Shown here piece after piece: positions 34,605 to 41,849 of a DNA stretch of 64,000 nt. Both the position numbers and the translations under genes were made by a program. Below the pieces are notes generated by a model that had not been told where the DNA came from, searched no databases, and saw only the letters and a list, made by a program, of their open reading frames with translations. This DNA is from JAHZKS01 sp047404135. Lineage in GTDB: Bacteria; Pseudomonadota; Alphaproteobacteria; Rickettsiales; JABSSG01. Where the stretch lies: NCBI GenBank assembly GCA_047404135.1, contig JBDOIT010000002.1, positions 402,173 to 466,172 on the forward strand, given 5' to 3'. Numbering within the stretch: position 1 is the first letter of the stretch; every line of letters starts with the position of its first letter.

Positions 34605-35537
34605 TCAAGTATTTAAAAAATCAGCGATAGCTTCATGGCTATTTAATGCGGATGCTGAGATACTAGGCACAATTCTTTTTGCAAGATTTGTATATACCTT
34701 TCCAGGTCCAACTTCAGCCATTTTTGTTACTTCAAATCTTTCTAGCTGAAGCATAGACTCATGCCATCTTACCATTCCAGTAACCTGATCAATCAAATTT
34801 TGTTTAATATCTGCATGATCTATAACATTAGCAGATAAATTTGCAATTAAAGGAATATCGGGTTTCTTTATATTGGTTGCATCAAGTACTTCTTTCAACT
34901 TGTGTTGAGCTGGAGCCATGAGAGTTGAGTGGAAAGGTGCGCTTACATTTAATTTGATGGCTTTAAATCCTTTTTCTGAAGCAAGTGCAATTGCTCTATC
35001 TATGGAGGATGCTTCGCCGCTTAAAACTTGCTGTTCTGCGGAATTATAGTTCGCTACTTGGCAAGGTCCGGCTGCGCTTGCTTCTTCAGCGATTTCTTTT
35101 GCTATGTCTATATTGGCGCCTAGTAATGCAAACATCGATCCTTTGCCAACGGGGACAGCTTCTTGCATTGCTTTACCTCTAATTCTGAGAATTCTTGCAC
35201 AATTGCTTAACTCTATAGAATTTGCAGCAGTTAGTGCTGTGAATTCACCCAAAGAATGTCCAGCGACATAATCACATATGTCTTTTAGTTTTTTTCCTGC
35301 TTCTTTTTCTAGGACTCTCAGGATTGCAATAGAGCAGACCATTAGCGCGGGTTGTGTGTTTGCTGTCTCTGTTAAAGTTTCTGTGGGACCTTCAAAAATA
35401 GTATGAGATAGTTTCTCATTTAATGCATCATCAACTTCTTGGAAGGTTTCTTTTGCTATAGAAAAATTTTCATATAAATCTTTGCACATTCCAACTTTCT
35501 GGGAGCCTTGTCCCGGGAAAACACACGCTAATTTCAT
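34605..35537 (-). CDS. fabD: malonyl-CoA:ACP transacylase FabD
   Basis: Loads malonate onto ACP for fatty-acid synthesis. FPGQGSQ is at residues 7-13, the nucleophile elbow GHSLGEFTAL at about 93-102, and the catalytic His in NVSAPFHSTLM near 200. 310 residues, normal. It is separated from ftsZ by about 155 bases and from upstream ffh by a long gap. Confidence 0.95.
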   Translation of the reverse strand: MKLACVFPGQGSQKVGMCKDLYENFSIAKETFQEVDDALNEKLSHTIFEGPTETLTETANTQPALMVCSIAILRVLEKEAGKKLKDICDYVAGHSLGEFTALTAANSIELSNCARILRIRGKAMQEAVPVGKGSMFALLGANIDIAKEIAEEASAAGPCQVANYNSAEQQVLSGEASSIDRAIALASEKGFKAIKLNVSAPFHSTLMAPAQHKLKEVLDATNIKKPDIPLIANLSANVIDHADIKQNLIDQVTGMVRWHESMLQLERFEVTKMAEVGPGKVYTNLAKRIVPSISASALNSHEAIADFLNT

Positions 35538-35643
35538 TGCTTTTTCTCATTAGTGAATTGTATGGCGCGAATAATTATCATGTTTTCTAGGATAAGGGAA
35601 GAAGATAAGTGTATTATCAGAAATAATGACCTTGAAAAAAGCT

Positions 35644-35790
35644 TTATCTCACTGATTTAATGTAGATTCCTTGAAGTGTATCGCCAGCAGTCTATACAGG
35701 CGCTATGTTTTTGTTCTGCAGCTTAATAATCTTAGATGTTTTAGGTATCAATTTCTGTAAAGCACTTTGTAAATCCATGTCATGTGCCAT
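35644..35790 (-). pseudogene. tiny minus-strand reading frame interrupted by TAG, unknown
   Basis: From ATG 35790 the frame reads MAHDMDLQSALQKLIPKTSK, then IIKLQNKNIAPV, TAG at 35694-35692, then TAGDTLQGIYIKSVR to a TAA at 35644. The composition looks protein-like on both sides of the stop, suggesting a remnant of a small gene in the fabD orientation. There is no Shine-Dalgarno sequence. A TATACT element lies just before the ATG. It may be chance. Confidence 0.2.
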
Positions 35791-35873
35791 ATTGAAATTT
35801 TATAGTATATAAAGCTATTGTACCTTGAGGTGCTATGTTATTTTACCACAGAGAAATCTTGTGAGATGGTGTT

Positions 35874-35895
35874 AGACCTTTGAAGAAAAAGGTCT
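35874..35895. repeat. perfect inverted repeat upstream of ffh
   Basis: AGACCTTT (35874-35881) and AAAGGTCT (35888-35895) flank the six-base loop GAAGAA. There is no T-run on either side, so it is not a standard terminator. It lies 120 bases before ffh. Confidence 0.5.
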
Positions 35896-36015
35896 GTTGC
35901 TGAGAGGCAGATATATTTGCATATTTTGTTTCTCAGGCATTGTTTGAATAAAAATTTGGACAAAATGCCAGAGATGTCTTATTTTTAGGTCTAAAGAAAT
36001 AACATATCAATATTT

Positions 36016-37353
36016 ATGTTTAATAGTTTGGGCGAGAGCCTGGGAAAGGTTTTTGAGAAGCTGACATCTGTTGGTTATTTGAGAGAGAGTGACATTGATT
36101 CTGCTTTGCGTGAAATTCGTATTGCGCTTTTGAGTGCAGATGTGTCTCTGCCTGTGGTTAAGGATCTGATGGGGCTGATAAAAGAAGAAGCCGTTGGAGA
36201 GAAAGTTACTAAGAGCGTGTCTCCAGGGCAGATGGTTGTAAAAATTGTGCAGGATTGTCTTGAGAAGATTCTAACTCATGAAGAGTCTGCGTTAAATTTG
36301 TCAACAACCCCCCCGGCTGTCATAATGATGGCGGGCCTGCAAGGCTCTGGTAAAACCACTACTACAGGTAAGTTGGCAGCGAAGCTAAAAAAGGATGGCA
36401 AGAAGGTTCTGGTGGCTTCTCTTGATATATATAGGCCAGCGGCGCAGGAGCAACTTCAGATTCTGGGTAAGCAGCACGACCTTGATGTGTTGGAGATTAT
36501 GCCAAAGCAAAAGCCGGTTGAGATTGCCAAAAGAGCTCTTGCAGAAGGTAAATATCACGATGTGGTGATTCTGGATACTGCCGGTCGATTGCATGTAGAC
36601 AAGGAATTGATGGGTGAGCTCAAGAAGGTTAAAAAGATATCTTCTCCTGTTGAAACTTTACTTGTAGCAGATGCAATGACAGGTCAGGATTCTGTAAATA
36701 TTGCTCAGCAGTTCGATCAAGAGATAGGTATAACTGGTATTGTCCTTACAAGAGTAGATAGTGATGCTCGAGGAGGGGCTGCATTGAGCATGGGTTATGT
36801 TACTAAGAAGCCTATAAAATTCTTGGCGACTGGAGAAAAGATTGCTGATTTTGAGGATTTTGCACCAGACAGGATTGCATCTAGAGTCCTTGGAATGGGG
36901 GACGTGGTTTCTTTTGTTGAGAAGGCTCAGGAAGTGACTAGCCAGGAAGATTCTGAGAAGATGATGAAGAAGCTAGAGAAGGGGCAGTTCGACCTTGATG
37001 CTCTGGCTGATCAACTAAAAAACTTGCGTAAAATGGGGGGGATTTCAAGTGTGATAAAAATGATCCCTGGAGTAAATAAAATGATGAAAGGTGTCAATAA
37101 GGATGCAGCAGATAATTCTATGGTGGAAAAGCAGCTTGCTATAATCTCTTCAATGACAAAGGATGAAAGGAAATACCCTAAGACTTTGAATGCATCTAGA
37201 AAGATAAGAGTTGCAGGTGGTTCTGGGACTAAGGTGCAGGATATAAACAAGCTAGTGAAGCAATTTTTGCAGATGCAGAAATTATTCAAGAAAGTCGGTA
37301 AAATGGATAAATCTGCATTAATGCGCGGTGGGTTTGAGCAGTTTATGAAGTAG
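36016..37353 (+). CDS. ffh: signal recognition particle protein Ffh (SRP54)
   Basis: GTPase that targets nascent membrane proteins. The N domain is residues 1-90. The G domain has P-loop GLQGSGKTTTTGKLA (about 107-121), DTAGR, and the TRVDSDARGGAALS motif. The Met-rich M domain at the C-terminus (KMGGISSVIKMIPG, MTKDERKYP) binds SRP RNA. 445 residues. No rpsP or trmD follows, unlike many proteobacteria. Confidence 0.97.
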   Translation: MFNSLGESLGKVFEKLTSVGYLRESDIDSALREIRIALLSADVSLPVVKDLMGLIKEEAVGEKVTKSVSPGQMVVKIVQDCLEKILTHEESALNLSTTPPAVIMMAGLQGSGKTTTTGKLAAKLKKDGKKVLVASLDIYRPAAQEQLQILGKQHDLDVLEIMPKQKPVEIAKRALAEGKYHDVVILDTAGRLHVDKELMGELKKVKKISSPVETLLVADAMTGQDSVNIAQQFDQEIGITGIVLTRVDSDARGGAALSMGYVTKKPIKFLATGEKIADFEDFAPDRIASRVLGMGDVVSFVEKAQEVTSQEDSEKMMKKLEKGQFDLDALADQLKNLRKMGGISSVIKMIPGVNKMMKGVNKDAADNSMVEKQLAIISSMTKDERKYPKTLNASRKIRVAGGSGTKVQDINKLVKQFLQMQKLFKKVGKMDKSALMRGGFEQFMK

Positions 37354-37380
37354 TCTTCACCACTCACTAATGCCATCCCC

Positions 37381-37581
37381 TTAGGATTGCAGATCGCTAT
37401 ATGCCGCTCCTTCACCCATCATCGCAACTGCAAACCCTTCTTCAAATTCGTGCGGATTACCGAGAGCTGTGTTGCAGAGCGCTGCCAATGTGACGGCAGG
37501 TATTGTTATTGATATTGCCAAAAGAGCTACTGGAGTATTTGTAGGCAAGATACGTTCATCCGGTTTTTGTTGTGTGGGCAC
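37381..37581 (-). CDS. small membrane protein, unknown
   Basis: Hypothetical protein of 66 residues, convergent with ffh. A polar N-terminus is followed by one strong hydrophobic helix (about 17-36), then NPHEFEEG, a second weak Gly/Ala/Met-rich segment (AVAMMGEGAAYSD) and a short tail. The start is GTG with AAGGGG five bases upstream. Its layout resembles the small proteins at 31336, 31641 and 46331. A plus-strand frame overlaps it, so the strand choice is not certain. Confidence 0.4.
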   Translation of the reverse strand: MPTQQKPDERILPTNTPVALLAISITIPAVTLAALCNTALGNPHEFEEGFAVAMMGEGAAYSDLQS

Positions 37582-37844
37582 GAAAACCCCTTGTGTGCTA
37601 TTAGTATGCTCTAGATTGCAAATAGCTGCTGTTCATTTTGACCTCAGATTTTTATTTGAGCAAGAATCTAAGATGTTTATTCTACTTGTTCAATTAAAAG
37701 TTGTGTTTTTTTGTGCAAAAATTAAGGCGTTACCATAATCTTTTTGTTTTTATTGCTAACAGGTTGCATGAGTTAGGGATATAAATATGTTGATCAATAT
37801 ACAAATCCAGGCTATTTTTCCTACTTTCTAGGTAGTGTTTTTTA

Positions 37845-39536
37845 ATGTCGATAAGTCTTTTATTGCGGAATTTATGGGACAAAACCAAGCTTGTGTTTAC
37901 AGGAAAAAAAGATATTTCTCAAACACAACTGGTTGCGTTTGCATCATTATTTTTATTTGTGACTTCTAACACATTGTTTTTTCGGAAGCTCTTTGTTGCG
38001 TATGAGTTGTCTATCTCCAATATATTGCCGATCCTATCGTTATTATCTTTTGTGTTTTTATTGATTTTCATTGTATTGATGTTTCTATGTGTAGGGCGCT
38101 TTACAAAAATAGTGTTGGTAGTAATCTTGCTGATTTCCTCCTTTGTGACCTATTTTGGTAATATTTATGACGTTGTAATAAGTAGGCAGATGATACGTAA
38201 TGCGCTTTATACCGACTATGGTGAAGCAATGGATCTATTAACCGTTCAGATGTTTATTAGTGTATTTGTTTTGGGAGTTATTCCCTCTATTTTTATTTGC
38301 AAGGTAAGTATTTCCAAGGTTTCTTTTATTAAGGGAGTTTTTGCTAAGTGTAAAAATATCTTATGCGCAATTTTGGTGATGGCGGTTCTGTTGGTTTCCT
38401 TTAGCGCATTTTATGCAACACTAAGGGAGCATAAAAATATCCGTGTTTACGTGAATCCTGTTTATTGGTTATATAGCGCAGGAAAAGTGGTAGAGGAAGC
38501 TCTGAGAGATATTCCTGATACAATTAAAGCCGTGGGCAAAGATGCTAAAATTATGCATAAAATCAGAGATAAGAAGAAAATAGTTATTATGGTTGTTGGG
38601 GAGGCTTTGAGAGCAGATAGATTACCATTTAATGGCTATCATAGAAACACAATGCCTTTGACGGGAAAAGAAGAGATTTTAAATTTTCCTAACATGTATT
38701 CTTGTGGCACCGCTACCCAACTGTCTGTTCCTTGTATGTTCTCGGTTTTTGACCGGAAAGATTATAACCAGACTAAAGCTACGTATACTGAGAATACGCT
38801 AGATGTGCTATCTCATACTGGAGCAATAGAAATATTATGGAGAGACAATAATTCTAGCTCGATTGGTGTTGCAGATAGAGTAAAATATGAAACAATAAGG
38901 AGCAAAGAGTGTCGAGATGAAGATGGGACGGGAAGAGATAAGAAACAGAGCGATAAAAAATACTCGGAATGCCGCGATGATTTAATGTTGGTAGGGCTAG
39001 ATGATTATGTAGACAAGAATAAAGGAAAAGATATTTTTATAGTTCTTCATCAGATGGGAAGCCATGGGCCAGCATATTACAAGCGCTATCCAAGGAAATT
39101 TGAGCAATTTAAGCCTGTATGTAAGACAAGTATGCTGAATGAGTGTACGGATGAAGAGGTTAATAATGCTTATGACAATACAGTTCTTCATACTGATTAT
39201 TTCTTGTCTAAAACTATAGGGTTTTTGAAGAAATATGATAGGTCTCGTGATGTTGCTATGATTTATATGAGTGATCATGGTGAGAGCCTGGGGGAGAACG
39301 GACTTTATCTTCATGGTATCCCTTATTTCATGGCTCCTGATGCCCAGAAGCATATAGCCAGTTTTATATGGTTTGGTAGTGGTTTTAAAGATTATATAAA
39401 TATATCAAAATTGAATTCTTATAAGGGTGAAGAGTTTTCGCACGATAATTTGCCTCATACTCTTTTGGGGCTATTTGATGTCAATGTAAGCATTTACAGT
39501 AAAGAAAAAGATATCCTGTCTCGCGCTAAGAGTTGA
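37845..39536 (+). CDS. eptA: EptA-like lipid A phosphoethanolamine transferase
   Basis: N-terminal membrane domain with about five TM helices (25-205) and a periplasmic alkaline-phosphatase-fold domain. Metal and catalytic positions are kept: VGEALRADRLPFNGY (Glu about 253), SCGTATQLSVPCMFS (nucleophile Thr about 289) and SDHGES (Asp477, His478). Paired Cys residues match the family disulfides. The family moves phosphoethanolamine from PE to lipid A, lowering negative charge and raising resistance to cationic peptides. PE synthesis genes are in the same window. 563 residues. Confidence 0.87.
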   Translation: MSISLLLRNLWDKTKLVFTGKKDISQTQLVAFASLFLFVTSNTLFFRKLFVAYELSISNILPILSLLSFVFLLIFIVLMFLCVGRFTKIVLVVILLISSFVTYFGNIYDVVISRQMIRNALYTDYGEAMDLLTVQMFISVFVLGVIPSIFICKVSISKVSFIKGVFAKCKNILCAILVMAVLLVSFSAFYATLREHKNIRVYVNPVYWLYSAGKVVEEALRDIPDTIKAVGKDAKIMHKIRDKKKIVIMVVGEALRADRLPFNGYHRNTMPLTGKEEILNFPNMYSCGTATQLSVPCMFSVFDRKDYNQTKATYTENTLDVLSHTGAIEILWRDNNSSSIGVADRVKYETIRSKECRDEDGTGRDKKQSDKKYSECRDDLMLVGLDDYVDKNKGKDIFIVLHQMGSHGPAYYKRYPRKFEQFKPVCKTSMLNECTDEEVNNAYDNTVLHTDYFLSKTIGFLKKYDRSRDVAMIYMSDHGESLGENGLYLHGIPYFMAPDAQKHIASFIWFGSGFKDYINISKLNSYKGEEFSHDNLPHTLLGLFDVNVSIYSKEKDILSRAKS

Positions 39537-39549
39537 TTATTTGTGTGAT

Positions 39550-39795
39550 TTATAATCCAAAGATATTCCATCGTCTTGATTCTAAGTGCTCGATCAATTG
39601 CCAAGTGAGTGTAAAGGAGCTGTACCCAAGTACGGAGGAGACAATGAAAAATGTAAAAAGGTCCATCTGAACACCCAATATAGTGGTATTAACGATAACA
39701 CATGGATGGGAATCGTAGATAGGGAAGGGGTAGGCGGGGTTCATATGCTTTGCAGGTAATCTCGTGTAATATTCCACCAGTAGTATGCACTTCAT
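39550..39795 (-). CDS. possible small membrane protein, weak
   Basis: Open frame of 81 residues in a 466-base gap between eptA and the ribosomal operon. The last part (MDLFTFFIVSSVLGYSSFTL, then TWQLIEHLESRRW) could be a one-helix membrane protein starting at an internal ATG near 39670. The first part is Pro/Tyr-rich and unlike known proteins. No clear Shine-Dalgarno sequence for either start. It may be chance. Confidence 0.22.
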   Translation of the reverse strand: MKCILLVEYYTRLPAKHMNPAYPFPIYDSHPCVIVNTTILGVQMDLFTFFIVSSVLGYSSFTLTWQLIEHLESRRWNIFGL

Positions 39796-39938
39796 CAGTA
39801 ATCATAACGTAGAATGTGAGTTGGTTTCATAAATAATGTAGCTTCAGATTTATTATACATGTATAAGGAATTTTGCAAGAAATTAAAGTGAGGAGTAGCA
39901 ACATGTGTTTGTATATATAAAATACCACAACATTTTGC

Positions 39939-39967
39939 TTGACTAACGCTCAATAAGGGGCTAGATT
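39939..39967 (+). promoter_or_regulatory. promoter of the 40003-rpmI-rplT-pheST operon
   Basis: TTGACT (39939-39944), 17-base spacer, TAGATT (39962-39967). The predicted start near 39974 leaves a leader of about 29 bases, too short for a long attenuator. No infC precedes rpmI here. Confidence 0.55.
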
Positions 39968-40002
39968 TGGCGCCTCAATAGAGATTTAAGTAAGATATTG
40001 TT

Positions 40003-40203
40003 ATGGGTAAAGCAAAAACAGCTAGTAAAAATAACCCGCTAGGTCGTGAAAAAGCAAAAGATGTATTGTTTAACGGGCAAAAGGTGAAGCCAGTAAAGTT
40101 CCTTTCAATGGGAAGAAATTTTATGGCAGTACAATATGAAGGTGGTCAATTAGCATTTGATGCTAAAGGCGATCCCGTTCCTTGGTCAAAAATAGGAGTT
40201 TAG
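40003..40203 (+). CDS. small conserved-looking protein heading the rpmI operon, unknown
   Basis: Basic, soluble 66-residue protein. It contains NNPLGREKAKDVLFNGQKVK and FMAVQYEGGQLAFDAKGDPV, ending PWSKIGV. There is no signal peptide or helix; the pattern suggests a small beta-rich domain. Its end supplies the AGGAG for rpmI (2-base gap), so it is translationally linked to ribosomal proteins L35 and L20. I think similar proteins occur in other Rickettsiales but cannot name the family. Confidence 0.75.
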   Translation: MGKAKTASKNNPLGREKAKDVLFNGQKVKPVKFLSMGRNFMAVQYEGGQLAFDAKGDPVPWSKIGV

Positions 40204-40205
40204 TT

Positions 40206-40403
40206 ATGCCAAAAATGAAAACGAAGTCAGGAGTTAAGAAAAGATTTAGCGTTACTTCTTCTGGAAAAATAAAATGTAACCAAGCTGGTAAGCAGCATGG
40301 TATGACTAAAAGAAGTAAAAGACAACTCAGAGACCAAAGAGGAACAACAACTCTTTGTGATGCTGATGCAAAGATTATTAAACAATTTTTACCTTACCAA
40401 TAA
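40206..40403 (+). CDS. rpmI: 50S ribosomal protein L35
   Basis: Classic bL35: MPKMKTKSGVKKRF at the N-terminus, GKQHGMTKRSKRQLR in the middle, 65 residues, strongly basic. ATG 40206 has AGGAG eight bases upstream; the GTG at 40182 would overlap the previous gene. It lies 18 bases upstream of rplT. Confidence 0.97.
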   Translation: MPKMKTKSGVKKRFSVTSSGKIKCNQAGKQHGMTKRSKRQLRDQRGTTTLCDADAKIIKQFLPYQ

Positions 40404-40421
40404 AATTTTAGGGGATATAGA

Positions 40422-40796
40422 ATGGCTAGAGTTAAAGCTGGTACTACTACAAGAGCGAGACATAAAAAAGTTGTAAAGCTTGCAAAAGGTTTTAGAGGTC
40501 GCGCAAAAAACTGTTTCCGTGTTGCTATACAAAAAGTTGAGAAAGCTTTGCAATATGCATACAGAGATCGTAGAAACCGTAAGCGTGATATGCGTGGTTT
40601 ATGGGTTCAGCGTATTAATGCTGCTTCTAGAGAATATGGCATGACATATTCCCAGTTCATGTATGGTCTTAGTGTTGCTGGAATTAAACTAGATAGAAAA
40701 ATCCTTGCTGATATTGCAGTTCGTAATACTGAAGATTTTGCTCAGTTAGTTGCACAAGTTAAAGAACAAGGAACAAAGAACCTAAAAGCAAGCTAA
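40422..40796 (+). CDS. rplT: 50S ribosomal protein L20
   Basis: bL20, an early assembly protein. MARVKAGTTTRARHKKVVKL at the start, GRAKNCFRVAIQ, YAYRDRRNRKRDMRGLWVQR and the C-terminal globular domain LSVAGIKLDRKILADIA. 124 residues, with a normal length and a GGGG-type ribosome site upstream. Confidence 0.97.
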   Translation: MARVKAGTTTRARHKKVVKLAKGFRGRAKNCFRVAIQKVEKALQYAYRDRRNRKRDMRGLWVQRINAASREYGMTYSQFMYGLSVAGIKLDRKILADIAVRNTEDFAQLVAQVKEQGTKNLKAS

Positions 40797-40811
40797 ATAT
40801 TTCATCCTATC

Positions 40812-41849
40812 ATGGATCATCTTAAGTCTCAGTTAGATACTACTATCTCAAGACTAAAAGCTTCGTCAAATTTAAAAGAAATTCAGGACATTAGAGTATC
40901 TTACTTAGGTAAGAACGGTGTTATTACGCAGGAAATGCATAAACTCTCTGATTTGCCAAATGATCAAAAGAAAGATTTTGCAAAAAATCTAAACATACTA
41001 AAAGCACAATTAACTGATGCTCTGGATGCTGCCTCTGAAAGGGCAAGCAAAGAAGAAGTTGAAAAAAAGTTGCAGAGCGAATCTATAGATGTTTCTTTGC
41101 CAACGAGAGATTCAAAACAAGGAAAGGTACATCTTATATCCCACACAATGGATGAGATTACAGAAATTTTTGGCAATATGGGTTTTGGAATCGAATATGG
41201 ACCGGAGATAGAAGATTATTTCCATAATTTTGATGCGCTAAATATAGCTCCTGGTCATCCTGCAAGGCAGCTTCATGATACTTTCTATATGAAAAAAGAT
41301 GGAGAGCTGCTCCGGACTCATACCTCTACAGTTCAGATACGCACCATGAGCACCACCACTCCTCCGTTTAAATTTATATCTCCAGGTAGAGTATATAGAT
41401 GTGACTCTGACCAAACCCATACACCGATGTTCCATCAAGTTGAGGGTGTTTATATAGATCATGATATAGATATGGCGCATTTGAAGGGCTGCCTGAAGGA
41501 GTTCTTGTATAATTTCTTTGAAGGTCAGGATATAAAAATTAGATTCAGGCCTCATTTCTTTCCATTCACCGAACCTTCTGCAGAAGTTGATATCTCTATG
41601 GGTGATAGTGGTAAGTGGCTTGAAATTTTGGGGTGTGGAATGGTTCACCCAAATGTATTGAAACAAGTTGATATTGATCCTTCAGAATATCAAGGTTTCG
41701 CATTTGGTATGGGAGTTGAAAGGCTTGCAATGTTGAAACATGGCATTAGTGACCTGAGAACCTTCTTTGAAGGAAATGTTAATTGGTCTGAAAAACACGG
41801 GATAGATTTTTACCGTATACCAAAAATAATATGGGGGCTTGGAAAATGA
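40812..41849 (+). CDS. pheS: phenylalanyl-tRNA synthetase alpha subunit
   Basis: Class II synthetase catalytic subunit. N-terminal coiled coil (1-90), motif 1 in MGFGIEYGPEIEDYFHNFDA, motif 2 in FISPGRVYRCDSDQTHTPMFHQVEG, motif 3 in GFAFGMGVERLAML. 345 residues. Its stop overlaps the pheT ATG (ATGA). Confidence 0.97.
   Translation: MDHLKSQLDTTISRLKASSNLKEIQDIRVSYLGKNGVITQEMHKLSDLPNDQKKDFAKNLNILKAQLTDALDAASERASKEEVEKKLQSESIDVSLPTRDSKQGKVHLISHTMDEITEIFGNMGFGIEYGPEIEDYFHNFDALNIAPGHPARQLHDTFYMKKDGELLRTHTSTVQIRTMSTTTPPFKFISPGRVYRCDSDQTHTPMFHQVEGVYIDHDIDMAHLKGCLKEFLYNFFEGQDIKIRFRPHFFPFTEPSAEVDISMGDSGKWLEILGCGMVHPNVLKQVDIDPSEYQGFAFGMGVERLAMLKHGISDLRTFFEGNVNWSEKHGIDFYRIPKIIWGLGK

Larger units (their letters stand above)
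35538..36015. other. long intergenic region between fabD and ffh
   Basis: About 478 bases between divergent genes. I looked for the 4.5S SRP RNA beside ffh and found no match to its conserved loop. The region holds a short minus-strand reading frame (35644-35790) and a perfect inverted repeat (35874-35895), listed separately; otherwise nothing recognisable. Confidence 0.6.

Noticed and set aside
35538..36015. Searched for SRP 4.5S RNA beside ffh
   Set aside because: The conserved GGAA-loop region and flanking helix bases were not found.
38581..38640. Missing Thr in the GETxRAD-like motif of the EptA-like protein (GEALRAD)
   Set aside because: The catalytic Thr of this family is the one in SCGT further on, which is present; the first motif contributes the metal-binding Glu, also present.
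39907..39924. Five-codon frame with AGGAG before it upstream of the rpmI operon
   Set aside because: It lies upstream of the predicted promoter and is too short to support.
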